Shown here: piece after piece, positions 46,109 through 57,332 of the stretch | Numbering within the stretch: the first letter of the stretch is position 1 | How the letters are laid out: each line of letters starts with the position of its first letter | DNA from: Trichoderma breve | Taxonomy: Eukaryota > Ascomycota > Sordariomycetes > Hypocreales > Hypocreaceae | DNA: 64,000 bases | Direction of reading: 5' to 3' | NCBI RefSeq assembly: GCF_028502605.1 | Contig: NW_026611593.1 | Span: 124,001-188,000 of the forward strand | Notes under the pieces: model-generated | What the model saw: the letters and a program-made list of their open reading frames with translations, nothing else | Database searches by the model: none | What the model was told of the DNA's origin: nothing | Translations under genes and position numbers: made by a program

Positions 46109-47377
46109 CTATGATAAAGGATTCCAGGTAACCTGTAGTGAGATTACCTGAGGACTCGTAAATACGGTGCCCTGGGCTTGTCCAGTTGGAACCTCAGTGG
46201 CATAGAAAGTCGATGATCCTTCAAACGTCAAATGCGAGCCATCATAGGCAAAACTGCTGCCGGCAGTGATGGAGGTATCGCAGCTAAAGGAAGAGTCGCT
46301 CAAGACTGCGCACTTGCCCTTACTAGAGTTCAGGGAAAATGTCGTGCCGTCAGCGTTTGGCGTAGCAGTGTACGTAGCTGGGGTACCGCCGCCGCGATAC
46401 CACGCCCCCTTGCTGATGAGGAACCCAGGACTCGTTGTGCTAGGAGTGTCGACATATATGTAAGCCTTGCCGGAAAGGACACCTGCCGGTATGGTCGGAC
46501 GTGTGGTGCTAGTGCTGGTAGCCGACGTGGTAGTCGTCGTCGATGTAGGAGTGCTATACTTGGGCAGATATTTGATGCCAGTCTTAGGGCAAGTAGAGGG
46601 TGCGCCAACGGGGTCAACGGGGACAAACACGCCTGACTGAACGGAGCCACGGACATTGTATTGGTACCATAACTCGTCAAGCTCACCATTCTTGTTGCAG
46701 TTGATGATGACGTTGTGGCCGAAATGCGAAGTAAGAGCATCCTGGATTGCAGCCAGAGTGTACGTAGTTGTTGATGATGGCAAGATGCCAGCTGCGGCAA
46801 GCCAATCATATGAGGGGAGAGTTTGGAACAGAGTGACGGCCCTCCTGAAATAATCACCAACTTCCTGAGTAGGCTGGTAATTGGGATAGCACCTGGGTTC
46901 AAGAGTGCTGATGCATGTGCCATGCTTGCCGAATTCGTGCTCCCAAAAGCTCTCATCGTTGCCTGTGTAGTCTTTCCAGTATGTTTGCATGTACTCCAGA
47001 GTACAGGGATCCTGCTCTTGAAGGATCGCAGTGATATTGGTGTATGCTCTGGAATTATCACAATTCTGTTCATAAGTTCCATCGCAATTGTCGGGCCTGC
47101 GCAGGTGGTCAGTCGAATGCCCACGAAACAAGTGGCTTTTTAGCAGGATTTCTTTTTACCAGAGGCCATGGATGGTCCACGAGTTATTCGGCCCAGTCGA
47201 TGGATTAGTGTCCCAAAATTGGGTTTGAAGGAGTTGACCACCGGGGTAGTTGAAGCGGCAAGTATCAGCTACAGCCGAGATATTGTGACAGCTCAACGGC
47301 ATGGCGCATGACACAGAGGCTGCCATCACGGAGCCAGCGCTCAGGGCCGCCCCAACCAGCAATTGTCTCAATCCCAT
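46109..47377 (-). CDS. Secreted ribonuclease T2 with C-terminal extension
   Basis: Two exons (47377-47160, 47096-46109) give 401 residues. A signal peptide (MGLRQLLVGAALSAGSVMAA) is followed by the two conserved active-site segments. These are CAS1 WTIHGLWPDNCDG, rebuilt exactly across the 63-bp intron, and CAS2 FWEHEFGKHGTC, which carry the catalytic histidines. Paired cysteines throughout fit the T2 disulphide set. The catalytic domain ends near residue 240. A Ser/Thr-rich linker and a further domain of about 120 residues (AYIYVDTPSTTSPGFLISKG...) follow, as in RNY1-like and other large fungal T2 enzymes; simple T2 RNases stop at about 235. It degrades RNA outside the cell or in the vacuole to 3'-nucleotides via 2',3'-cyclic intermediates. 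It is convergent with the sugar transporter. Confidence 0.94.
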
Positions 47378-50300
47378 TTTCCCGAACAGTAAGGGAATGA
47401 ATGACCTTTTTCCAATAAAGAGCTACCGTTGGGATTCTGTTTCTATCATCAGCATGACCTGCCCCTTATATACGAGTACAGCTGAAAGATTTTCTCTCTC
47501 GGGGTCTAGCCCACATTGGAGAGAACTATTGTCAAAGCTTACGGCTGCATTCGCACACCGAAGTTCCGCCAAGAGTTGATTGGTATGCCTAGAGCTGGAT
47601 AGCAAATCCCCACGTGTCAATTTTTTGAACTTCCCTTCGCAGTTAGGTCAACCGACGATAGCTGAAAGGCAAACAAATACACATCTATTATTACCACCTA
47701 GCTAGCAGAATTATTCGTCAGGCATTGGACCTTTTGCTTATCGCCGAATATTGGCCATGGGTTAAATTCTCTCGTTGTGGGCTTTCTAGTGATGCACGCC
47801 TTTGGATTACTCGGCTGCTGGCCAGCTGAAAGATTGCAACCCCACTGCTAAAACAACAAAAAACACGATCTTTACCTTATCTCATTGCGGTAGAGACACC
47901 TTTCTCGAATGGAAATTCAAGCCCGCAGTAACTATTTCCCCGTTGTATAGTATTAGAGAGAGATTGAATTCAGTGAATGCGGGCATACATTTATTTGTCC
48001 TTGCACATGTGAAAGGAATGACATGGCTGATACTCTTCCAAGATTCAGCGGGCATCTGCCTCTGCGGACGCTCGGATATAAGATAGAATTCAGGCGCTTT
48101 CAAAAGTTAAATCTCAAAAGTTACTGGTTAACCTGCTCGATAAATGGGGAAATACTTGCAGCTGAGGATGATTTCTGCATATTTACAACTGAATCCGTTA
48201 CGGTACAGCTCTTTGCCAAATTTATATCAGAGAATAGCATCCATGTAAATTTCGTACCTACAGTGGGGTGTGCTCTGACCGGATATACCTCTCTTTTTAG
48301 GCTTAGACGCCTTAACTGTTCTGCGAATCATGGTAGCGTCCACATAAGTAAGCATACAGCATATTTCGCGGTGGAATATTAAGCTTACTTTGAACTTTTT
48401 CTGATGCACGAGTACAAAGAACCCGCCCCAGCGAAAAAGTCACTGCACATCATTTAGTATGCAAGTGTTTCTGAACCGAACGACTTCCGCTAGTCGGCTA
48501 CTGGTTAATTTTGAGAAAATTACAATGGCACTTTAGGTGCAAAGACCCAAGAGATCTCTTGCCTCTAAGCAAACTCACGCCACTCTCGTCATCGTAAATG
48601 ACGACCAGTGTTTTGGTAGGTATTTGAAATTGCACTAGTATACCCGGGAGAAATCTGGTTGCATGATGAGTTGGAGATGCCACGAACGCTGATGTGCCTC
48701 AATAGAAAACTAGGAGGCTTACCCTTTGCTTCAAGATATCGTCTATTAACTCATTCATTCGCGGGACACTCTTTCCGTAAATAGATCCGGTAAGAGAGCC
48801 TGATCTAACCAACAATTCAACGTGGTTTGATGATGAATTTCTTCTTTACGGTGCAGGTTGTGTATAATGCCAGTGGAGCACGGATGATCCTGATAGCTAT
48901 GCCAATAACGGCTGCTCGCTTTAGCAATGCCTACGCAGCTGTTCATCACTCTGGTTCCAATGACAATATGTAGGCAAGGCAGCCATACGACCTACTAGCG
49001 TGAGCCGATTGCCTGTTCCGATCTTCCCTCCCCATACTACGTTTTACATGCCATCTGTCACGCATGCTGTGCTCTGGGATGCATATCCAGATAGAGAGCG
49101 CAGATACGCCACGTGGAGGGGCAGCTGGCTCTACTACTGCGCAGTATATTCTGGTGCGAACACCGGGAATCGCCGATATCCGTTTCTACCATCTTCTGAA
49201 CGAACCGCTAGACCATTTTTGCCATCGGTTACAAGAATTCTATGAACATATTCTCTATCTGCCCTGTAAGCCCCTATTGTCTTAAGAATACATTATCAGC
49301 TCGTTACATAGTATGAAAGCTGGATGCCTTTCTCAGAAACGAAACGAAACGCGGGGCTATTAGCTATTGGGGTAGTCCTCGAGGTTCTCCATCACCCACC
49401 CAGAAAAAAAAAGCTTGGGGGTGGCTTCGTACTTCGTCATTTGATATGCCGAGCTATATGAATACTCAGGGTCTTGGAGGTAAGGAGGAAGGAAGAAAAT
49501 TGATCGATTAGAAGTTGTACGCGTTGCATAGACCGGGCTAGTGCCCTGCTATTCCTGCCCGGTAGCATCAGCTTGGTACACATACAGCTTTCCACGTACT
49601 GAAGACCCGTCTGCAAGCCTATCCATGCGCTATTACGTATATGTGGCTTTAACTACTCCATATGAACTCTAGCATTCATATGTGAGCAATCAAACGCGTC
49701 TTTTAAACCTAGCAATCTAGGCACAGGCGATGTATAGGTATTGAAGTGATAGGGCGGTGTAGAGAATGTTGTCAGCTACGGATGGTGTGCATGAAGTTCT
49801 CCCCCGCCCACGTGGTATTAAGACTTACGACCAACTCAAGACTATTCTGTGAAAGTAAGTTACCAAACCCAATATGTTACTTTACATACCTTTCGCCAGG
49901 AATCAATTGACATGCATCGCCTCCGAGGCCTGGTTAACATATCATACATATATCTCTATTTCCATGTATAATAGCGGTTGTGCCGTTCATCAATGTGCAC
50001 GCGAGGCCAAGTCATCTATAATTATTGCCCGCCGGTCGCTATAAAAATGGCTTTACCACGTCCTTGTATGTTTGAAACAGACACTGCACTATTATAGCAG
50101 TTTATAAATAGATTGGAGGGCTGTATTGTAGTATCTAGCAAGGGGTTTGTAAAATCACATGCAAATTGAGATGTCGATCAATGAGTATTACGCGACTGTA
50201 GAAGAAGGTATTGTTTTGTGGAATAGTATAGCCCGCATTACGATTAGCTTCCCTACGTAGGAGCTGTAGTTAAATCTTACAAACAACTTGAATGAGCAGT

Positions 50301-51635
50301 AAATGCTCTGTTCTTTTATTCTTATTTTTACCGTCTTCAAACCAAAGCCTTCCGATATTCTACGGTGAGTGATATATAATAACTACCATTTGTCGCTCAC
50401 ATGTCGAACAGCCAACTATCCTGCATACGTTGTTGTATGTGACCACCGACAAGAGATGTGAAGATGGTTACCAAGTCTGGACTTATGAAGACTCTCTAGC
50501 ATGGATATTTTTGATGCATTTGTGAGATCACTACACAACAAATAAGTCACCAATGTGTCGCAAAACGACTAGGCAACTGCTCTTCCATCTTTCAGTATGA
50601 AGTTCGCACTGATAAAGAACAACAGCCATAATTGCATAATATATATAGGCTCTTAGCAGTGCATGAATCGCCACCAAGTTCGCATTAATGTTAGAAAGCA
50701 AAGGCACATTTGGGAAAAGTGCTATACACTTGCAGTCGCAGTGGCAAACATAGTTTTCCTGTCAACCTAGATAGTTTCGGAAGAAGTCTGGTTGCATCAA
50801 ATGGATCAATATGAGAGTTCTATGCAATATGGTATCGAAGTCTTCAACGCCAGTGGGGCATACTTTTTGTAATGCTCGCTCTATTCATTTCGAAAATCTT
50901 TTGCTATTCGCCACGTAAAGACATTTCGCTAACATGGAGAACGTAGGCGTCATTACGGTATATCTCAAGCCAGTTCAGCTGAGCTTAGCCTGTTAACCTC
51001 TCAGGCTATTACAATAATCTCATTACGAGATGGGCCACGAGATTGCGTAACATATCGCACACCATGCCCTCTAAAGATCGGTCACGCTGCGAGGTAGTAT
51101 TTGCAGAGACTTGCTAACGGCTATTCTGTTTAGTAGTCTTTCTCCCTCGGACCGACTGCATATTAGGTTGTCTTCGCGAAAACACCAATGTATTGTCAGG
51201 TAGGGATCGAACGTATTAGCCTCTATTGGATGTTCCATTCCGCATTCAGTAACCATAGCATACGAGGTTGACTTTTGGTCACCAGTTATGGCATGGATTG
51301 CAGCATCACACACGGACTATGGAATTTTTTAGCCGCAACCTCTGGCTATATTATGTGTAATGCTACGTTTTGTATAATGACGGTGCATTCTGCCAGCTTA
51401 TTTAATGGGTAATATGTATTGAGGCGGAGACGGAGTTTATTAGCCGCCAGTCAAGGCTATGCATGTTGCGGATTCCCCGGGCTTTATCCTGTGATGCCGA
51501 ATGCTACATTGGCATGACACCTTGGGACAAGTAGACAGAGACATCATCGTGACTATAAAATGGGTTATATCATGCCAAAATATTCTATCATGATCCCACA
51601 CAGTCTCAACACCAGCCGCTTCAAAGGAGATCATC
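47378..51635. other. 4.3-kb gene-free region upstream of cel6A
   Basis: No convincing gene is present; short frames such as 48023-48382 (+) lack recognisable features. The DNA is AT-rich, with few long frames from 49300 to 51300. The proximal 310 bp form the cel6A promoter. The rest may be a long upstream regulatory region or relic DNA. Confidence 0.5.
51329..51560 (+). promoter_or_regulatory. cel6A/cbh2 promoter with variant cbh2-activating element
   Basis: About 230 bp before the ATG (51404-51414) lies AATGGGTAATA. This is the T. reesei cbh2-activating element ATTGGGTAATA with one T-to-A change that disrupts the CCAAT half (HAP2/3/5 site) and leaves GTAATA intact. XYR1-type TTAGCC (reverse of GGCTAA) occurs at 51329-51334 and 51440-51445. 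CRE1 consensus occurs as GCGGAG at 51424-51429 and CCCCGG at 51475-51480. A TATAAAA box lies near 51553-51560, about 80 bp before the ATG. Site functions are transferred from published T. reesei work. Confidence 0.7.
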
Positions 51636-53219
51636 ATGGTTGTAGGCATTCTTGCGACTCTGGCCACGCTGGCCACACTGGCAGCTAGCGTTCCCCTCGA
51701 GGAACGACAGTCTTGCTCAAGTGTTTGGTATTACACCAAGCGTTTCTTTCTGTCTAGAAAAAATGATACTAACTCATATCTAGGGGTCAATGTGGTGGCC
51801 AAAACTGGGCTGGACCGTTCTGCTGTGCCTCCGGAAGCACTTGTGTGTATTCCAATGACTACTACTCTCAGTGTCTTCCTGGCGCGGCAAGCTCAAGTTC
51901 TTCCACTCGCGCCTCGTCGACAACTTCTCGGGTGTCGTCAGCAACATCGACTAGATCGAGCGCTTCAACGCCCCCTCCTGCCTCTTCAACTACCCCAGCA
52001 CCGCCAGTGGGATCTGGAACGGCAACATACTCGGGTAACCCCTTTGTTGGAGTCACGCCTTGGGCCAATTCCTTTTATGCCTCCGAAGTCAGCACTTTGG
52101 CAATCCCAAGCTTGACAGGAGCTATGGCCACTGCTGCGGCCGCTGTGGCAAAGGTGCCATCTTTCATGTGGCTGTAAGTACTCTTGATATGACACGATGT
52201 TCCAACATATTGATCTCTGTTGCAGAGACACTCTGGACAAGACTCCTTTGATGAGCTCGACGTTGTCGGACATCCGTGCCGCAAACAAGGCCGGAGGCAA
52301 TTACGCTGGACAATTTGTTGTCTACGACCTGCCAGATCGTGATTGTGCCGCCGCCGCTTCTAATGGTGAATATTCTATCGCCGATGGTGGTGTTGCCAAA
52401 TACAAGAACTACATCGATACCATTCGTGGAATCGTCACCACCTTTTCCGACATTCGCATCCTTTTGGTTGTTGGTAAGAGCTCTCAGCCGAATGTTCTCC
52501 AGAATCACTTCTAACTATGTATCCATCCAGAGCCCGACTCTCTTGCCAACCTGGTTACTAACCTCGCCACCCCGAAGTGCTCAAACGCCCAATCTGCATA
52601 CCTGGAATGCATTAATTACGCCATCACGCAGCTGAACCTTCCAAATGTTGCGATGTACTTGGATGCTGGCCACGCTGGATGGCTTGGATGGCCAGCAAAC
52701 CAAGACCCAGCTGCCCAGTTGTTCGCAAACGTTTACAAGAATGCGTCATCTCCTCGAGCCGTCCGTGGATTGGCCACCAATGTGGCTAACTACAATGCGT
52801 GGAATATTACTACCGCCCCTTCATACACTCAAGGAAACGCTGTTTACAATGAGAAGCTGTATATTCACGCCATCGGACCCCTTCTTGCCAACCACGGCTG
52901 GTCAAACGCTTTCTTCATCACTGACCAAGGTCGGTCTGGCAAGCAGCCAACCGGGCAGCAACAGTGGGGTGACTGGTGCAATGCTGTTGGCACTGGATTT
53001 GGTATCCGTCCTTCTTCCAACACTGGAGACTCACTGTTGGATTCATTCGTCTGGGTCAAGCCAGGTGGCGAGTGCGATGGTACTAGCAATAGCAGTGCAC
53101 CACGATTTGATTATCACTGCGCTCAATCAGATGCTTTGCAGCCAGCACCTGAAGCCGGTTCTTGGTTCCAGGCTTATTTCGTGCAGCTTCTTACGAACGC
53201 GAACCCGTCATTCCTGTAG
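51636..53219 (+). CDS. cel6A: Cellobiohydrolase II, GH6 with CBM1
   Basis: Four exons (51636-51727, 51784-52173, 52226-52473, 52531-53219) give 472 residues, against 471 in T. reesei, with the same three-intron design. A signal and propeptide end at SVPLEERQ. The CBM1 fold ([19 protein letters not shown]) follows and is split by intron 1, then a Ser/Thr/Pro linker and the GH6 barrel. The catalytic-acid aspartate lies in YDLPDRDC, and the second essential aspartate in the EPDSLANL motif rebuilt across intron 3. The loop KPGGECDG and the closing [10 protein letters not shown] are intact. The enzyme releases cellobiose processively from the non-reducing ends of cellulose outside the cell. The linker and scattered positions differ from the T. 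reesei sequence as I remember it, so this is a related species. Identity was not computed. Confidence 0.98.
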
Positions 53220-53498
53220 GTCGATTGACCGTGGGGCTTTTTAAAATGTGTTCGGATGAATGAGTTTCTATTTGATGGATCCTATATATATTTCAGGTAC
53301 CAGCAGCTGGTCGATAGGTCAGAAATACATAACTTGATGGCTGATATATGGTCAACATCAGAATCCTTTGTTTCCTTTAACTTCTTTGGTTGGATACAGC
53401 AATCTACAGTTTAGCGCAGTTTAGCTGCCAATCCATTAGACACCTGCGAAATTGCCGACAACATCGACCGTTTGTGACCAGTATAAATTTATTCTCGC

Positions 53499-54215
53499 TC
53501 AATCATTTAAATTGCCGCTAGACAGTTGGTCGCTTCTCGTTCTATTATGCCGTGAATTTCTCCATGACATGTAGTTATTTGTAATGAAAATCCCAAATCT
53601 GCCGACTATTACTAGACTTGATCCCCAGACGACTAGTCTCATCATATCGACGGCTTTAGTACTTGACAATGATGCCAAATAAAGAGATTTAGCTGCAATG
53701 GTAATAATCGCTCCTTTGCAGAAAAGACTCGCTCTTTTACTCATATCAGTAACAGCTCTACTTGGACGCCTGGCACTAATAAGTGTGCTCATAATAACCT
53801 CCCTTGCTTGGTCTAAACTCAGATCTTTTGAAGGTTTTCCAAATGCAGAGAGGGATTTCTTCTCCAGGTAGTATGTATATGGGCGCGTTGTCGCATGGAT
53901 TGAGTGCGCTATTAGGAGCCCGATTGGCGAGGTGTTGTATCGCATTAAGTGGAAGAATCTGTTGCGCATCTGATGCGCATCTTGCGCGCCCATTTCTAGT
54001 GTGATTTTGCCGGTATGAATTTGTCCAAGTATATTATCGATAGCATCTCCGACAGCCTGATGATACTCTTTGCGAACACGGTTGTCATGAATGATCCATT
54101 GGCTAAAGATGATGAAGATTCCTTCATAAAAGTTGAAGCGAGTGATCAAGAAGGGCTGAAAGATTGTATTGACGGAAAAGTTCTCCATCTCCAATGCGTC
54201 GACCACTTGATTCAT
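53499..54215 (-). CDS. Hypothetical membrane-associated protein, bacterial-like domain
   Basis: A single exon encodes 238 residues; composition and length favour a real gene. The N-terminal half is helical and polar (GDAIDNILGQIHTGKITLEM, then AHQMRNRFFHLMRYNTSP). A central AFGKPSKDLSLDQAREVIM segment precedes a basic stretch and two or three hydrophobic segments between about residues 165 and 215. The order of a MRN...TSP motif, FGKP, a helical pair and a hydrophobic C-terminus recalls uncharacterised bacterial proteins linked to contact-dependent systems. This is from memory, not a search. No signal peptide is seen. It converges with cel6A, 280 bp away. No function is assigned. Confidence 0.6.
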   Translation of the reverse strand: MNQVVDALEMENFSVNTIFQPFLITRFNFYEGIFIIFSQWIIHDNRVRKEYHQAVGDAIDNILGQIHTGKITLEMGAQDAHQMRNRFFHLMRYNTSPIGLLIAHSIHATTRPYTYYLEKKSLSAFGKPSKDLSLDQAREVIMSTLISARRPSRAVTDMSKRASLFCKGAIITIAAKSLYLASLSSTKAVDMMRLVVWGSSLVIVGRFGIFITNNYMSWRNSRHNRTRSDQLSSGNLND

Positions 54216-54778
54216 GCAGAGTTCTCACTGCTGGTTCTGAGAGCATGATATGGGATCTATTTCTCATATGTATCCAACGATGGTAGCGTTGAAAAAATTT
54301 CAAGAAATTCTTAGCGCGCGGCACGTATTAGTTTGTTTGCAACAGCGTAAGCACAATGCCCAACCCGCTAAACATGCCCCCCACTCATCGGCGATATTAC
54401 ACAGGTAAGGTATTCAATAAGAATCTCATTGCTGATATATGCTTAAATAAATGCTTCCGAATAGGTAACACTGGGAAATACCTTGCTCACACCACTTGGA
54501 GCGCCACAGTCGCTGACATAATAATGTAGGGCGCAGATCACATCAATTGGAGGAAGGGGAACCTGAAATCGTTGCCACATGGGTATTGATGACCTCTAAG
54601 ATGAGTTCTCATTGTCTCGTTTCGTTGGCTGCATGAGCACACTTAGATTTAGTGTTATGAATGTATCCATTGAAGTAAGAGCTATGTCACGTTACCCAAA
54701 GAACCGTTGACTCTTTTACATAACAACATCCATACAAAATAATTGTGTTGAGCATGTGTGTGCTCACTAAAGTGATCC
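54216..54778. other. Intergenic, no gene recognised
   Basis: The interval spans 563 bp between two minus-strand genes. It presumably holds the promoter of the 238-residue protein gene and the 3' end of the small secreted protein. No motif is recognised. Confidence 0.5.
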
Positions 54779-55197
54779 CTATGCCAACCACTTGGCACTC
54801 TTTGCTTGGCCGTTGTTGAAAGTAAAGCAGTTGTAACCATCGCCCAGCTCACTTGCGACTCCCGTAATCTCATTTATGCAATTCTCGTCGCTATAAAATG
54901 AGACAGGCTGCTGAACATTGTCGAATTGGCTGCCTCTATACTGAGCACTGGCAAATGCTGCAGTGGAGCTGGTACAATCGCCTGGCTGAACAACTGTGGT
55001 CCCAACAACGATTCCACCAGCACATCTTGCATCGGTATAAGAGTCAAAGAGCACAGGGTTCTGGGCGAGAACAGCTGAGCAAGCTGACAGAAGGTATAGA
55101 ATCTGGATGGAGTTAGCACTCTTGATGCAGTCTTGATGCAGAAACAGGAGAGAGGGATAGGGAACATTAAAATATAACTACATACAGTTTTTTGCAT
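54779..55197 (-). CDS. Small secreted cysteine-containing protein
   Basis: Two exons (55197-55186, 55102-54779) give 111 residues. The four-residue first exon (MQKT) joins across an 83-bp GT-AG intron to ILYLLSACSAVLAQ, producing a complete signal peptide; either exon alone lacks one. The mature part, about 93 residues, holds four cysteines (RCAGG, GDCTS, ENCINE, YNCFT), enough for two disulphides, and is otherwise small and polar. No family is recognised. Proteins of this kind are common Trichoderma effectors or elicitors acting outside the cell. It lies between the hypothetical membrane protein and the GH105 gene. Confidence 0.82.
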
Positions 55198-56213
55198 TTT
55201 GTCAAAGCACTGTCTTCTTAACGAGGTGATATGAGAACAATAATTGTTTATACTTGATGGAACGGAGATGCAGTGTCTAGTTTGCTCTCAAGGAGAGAAC
55301 ACATGGCGTATATATAGATATATCGCTTCTTGAGTACAATGTAATATGTACGCCCGCAAATAAACATTACCCCAGAACAAAATGTATCACGGAAGAAATA
55401 TCTGTCCGGTCAGCGTAGTACTGGCTAACATCCCGGTCCCTTTACCCCATAGTTTCTGTGGAAGGCAAGGAACAGACAAGACAAATCATCAATTGAGATG
55501 CATTCGCAATCAAGTTTTTTTTAACAATTTATGCGGATTTATGCGGCAACGTTAATCTTTGGCGGGATTTTGCCGCCATTTTGGTTCGGTACATATTCCA
55601 AGACAGGAATGGTATCCGATGCAACAAGGCAATTGCGTATGTATTACAACCTGGCCTAACCCAGGTATGCATAAAGAATAGCTAGCCCAATCAGGATCAA
55701 AGATTTAAACGCTCACCCATCTAGGCATAAGAGCAGAGGTGTACTGTAAAACAGAGGTTGCAACTGGGAACATCATGTAATGAGCCACCCGAGATGGCAT
55801 AGTACATAAGTTCGATCCGTTACACTCGTTTGGATAATTTACACAGCGACTCATTAACAATGTACCAAAAGTAGATACAGGCCACACCACCTAATATACT
55901 TTAGTTACCTATGCCCATCAAAGCCTGCTGCCGCAGGGGCAGGGTGTTATTAGCGGTAAATGGAAAGGGTTGACAGAATGTCTCTATGAGACACGGTTGG
56001 ATACTATTCCCTTGCGTATGAATATTATTTGAGAACCTCTGAGTGGCAGTAAGAATAGTGGTGGGGGGATAACTCGTATCCGAACACATCGGGAATCTTC
56101 AGAAACTCGCTACAAAGAGCTCTTAACTAGGGGTGAGCCATCCCCTTGTTTCCAAAATATTATATAATTATACCTTTATTATATAGTGTTTTTTACCTTG
56201 AACTGATGCTACT
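55198..56213. other. Intergenic with two unrecognised minus-strand frames
   Basis: Frames at 55705-55890 and 55901-56089 (minus) are adjacent but in different registers and have no recognisable motif. The first 150 bp include the secreted-protein promoter. Nothing else is supported. Confidence 0.45.
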
Positions 56214-57332
56214 CTAAATGAAAATTCTGAGCAACTCGACGAGAGCCAAGATCGCCATCGCCTGGCCGTATGGCATGGGCGTAATGGGAATTTTCTTGTA
56301 AAACTCCAAATCTGATCCCATCCCCGTTCCAAATGATGTGTTTAACAGTTGGCCATCGGAGTTGATGTTACTCAGGACACCCTGAATTGCTTTGAATGCT
56401 ACATTTCTGTATTCATCCTTCAGGTAGTGCTTGCGTTGTGCCTTTAGCAAGCCGAATGCAAAGCCAGCGGTTGCACTGGACTCCTGGTAAGACCCATCCT
56501 CTTCTGGAATATCCAGTAAAGTGCGCCAAAGCCCGCTTGGTGCTTGAAAAGCTTTTAATGCTTCACATTGGGCAGCCAGCGTGGATTTTAAATGTATGCA
56601 GAACGGGTCATCGGAGGCTAGATCTAACAATTCGATAATCTCTGGTATCACAATTGTAAGCCAGCTATTACCCCGTGCCCATCTTGCCGACGCAAAGTTG
56701 TGGCCTCCATCGTTGAACGACCATCCGTGGAAGAAGAGGCCTGTCCTGGCATCAAATAGATACTGAATATGTAGCAGAAACTGGTACTTTGCCTCTTTGA
56801 CATAATGAGGGCGATCTAGCACAAGTCCAATCTTGGCCAGCGGCAACACAGTCATCATCAAGGTGTCGTCCCACAGCTGCTGATCGTTTTCCTCCAAGTA
56901 CGTGATATGCTGCATTCCTCCGTATTTTGTTCGCTCCAGGTCATGATATGCCCACTCTGCCCAACTATCGAGCCAGAGGAGATATGTAGGGTTCTTTGTT
57001 TTCTCATAAACATAAGCCAAGGTGAGCATGGCTGCCATTGTGTTAATGTTTTTGGTAGTACCGCCAGAAGCAAATCGGTTTTGGAACCAATCCTCTATGA
57101 TCTGAAGATATTTGGGATCCCCTGTCGCCTGGTAGTACTGCCATATTCCGTAAAGTCCGACGCCATGTGTCCACTCCCAGTCATTCCACCCCTTTGTGTC
57201 TATTACTCGGCCATCGGCAAGAGTCATGAGAAATTCTCCGGTCTCATCCTTTATATTGACGAGTCCATGGATGAGGAGTTGGATTTTGGAGTGTATCTCC
57301 TGTGCGTCAAATCCATGGGCGGTGAGTGGCAT
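56214..57332 (-). CDS. GH105 unsaturated uronyl hydrolase
   Basis: A single exon encodes 372 residues, the usual length of YteR-type GH105 enzymes. N-terminal WNDWEWTHGVGLYGIWQYY, the central QLWDDTLMMTVLPLAKIG with the catalytic aspartate, HGWSFNDGGHNFASARWARGNSW, and C-terminal GSYQESSATAGFAFGLLKA are the family landmarks of the (alpha/alpha)6 barrel. There is no signal peptide, so it should act in the cytosol. There it would hydrate and cleave the unsaturated uronyl residue of disaccharides released by pectin, rhamnogalacturonan or similar lyases. It is divergent from a Dal5-type MFS with 711 bp between starts. That fits an import-then-cleave module under shared CRE1 control. Confidence 0.93.
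   Translation of the reverse strand: MPLTAHGFDAQEIHSKIQLLIHGLVNIKDETGEFLMTLADGRVIDTKGWNDWEWTHGVGLYGIWQYYQATGDPKYLQIIEDWFQNRFASGGTTKNINTMAAMLTLAYVYEKTKNPTYLLWLDSWAEWAYHDLERTKYGGMQHITYLEENDQQLWDDTLMMTVLPLAKIGLVLDRPHYVKEAKYQFLLHIQYLFDARTGLFFHGWSFNDGGHNFASARWARGNSWLTIVIPEIIELLDLASDDPFCIHLKSTLAAQCEALKAFQAPSGLWRTLLDIPEEDGSYQESSATAGFAFGLLKAQRKHYLKDEYRNVAFKAIQGVLSNINSDGQLLNTSFGTGMGSDLEFYKKIPITPMPYGQAMAILALVELLRIFI

Noticed and set aside
46232..47143. Long frames on both strands across the RNase T2 gene (46330-47124 minus, 46232-46636 plus)
   Set aside because: They are shadows: only the T2 frame carries the CAS motifs and cysteines.
48023..48382. 119-codon plus-strand frame upstream of cel6A
   Set aside because: No motif or codon pattern supports it, and it is in an AT-rich gene-free tract.
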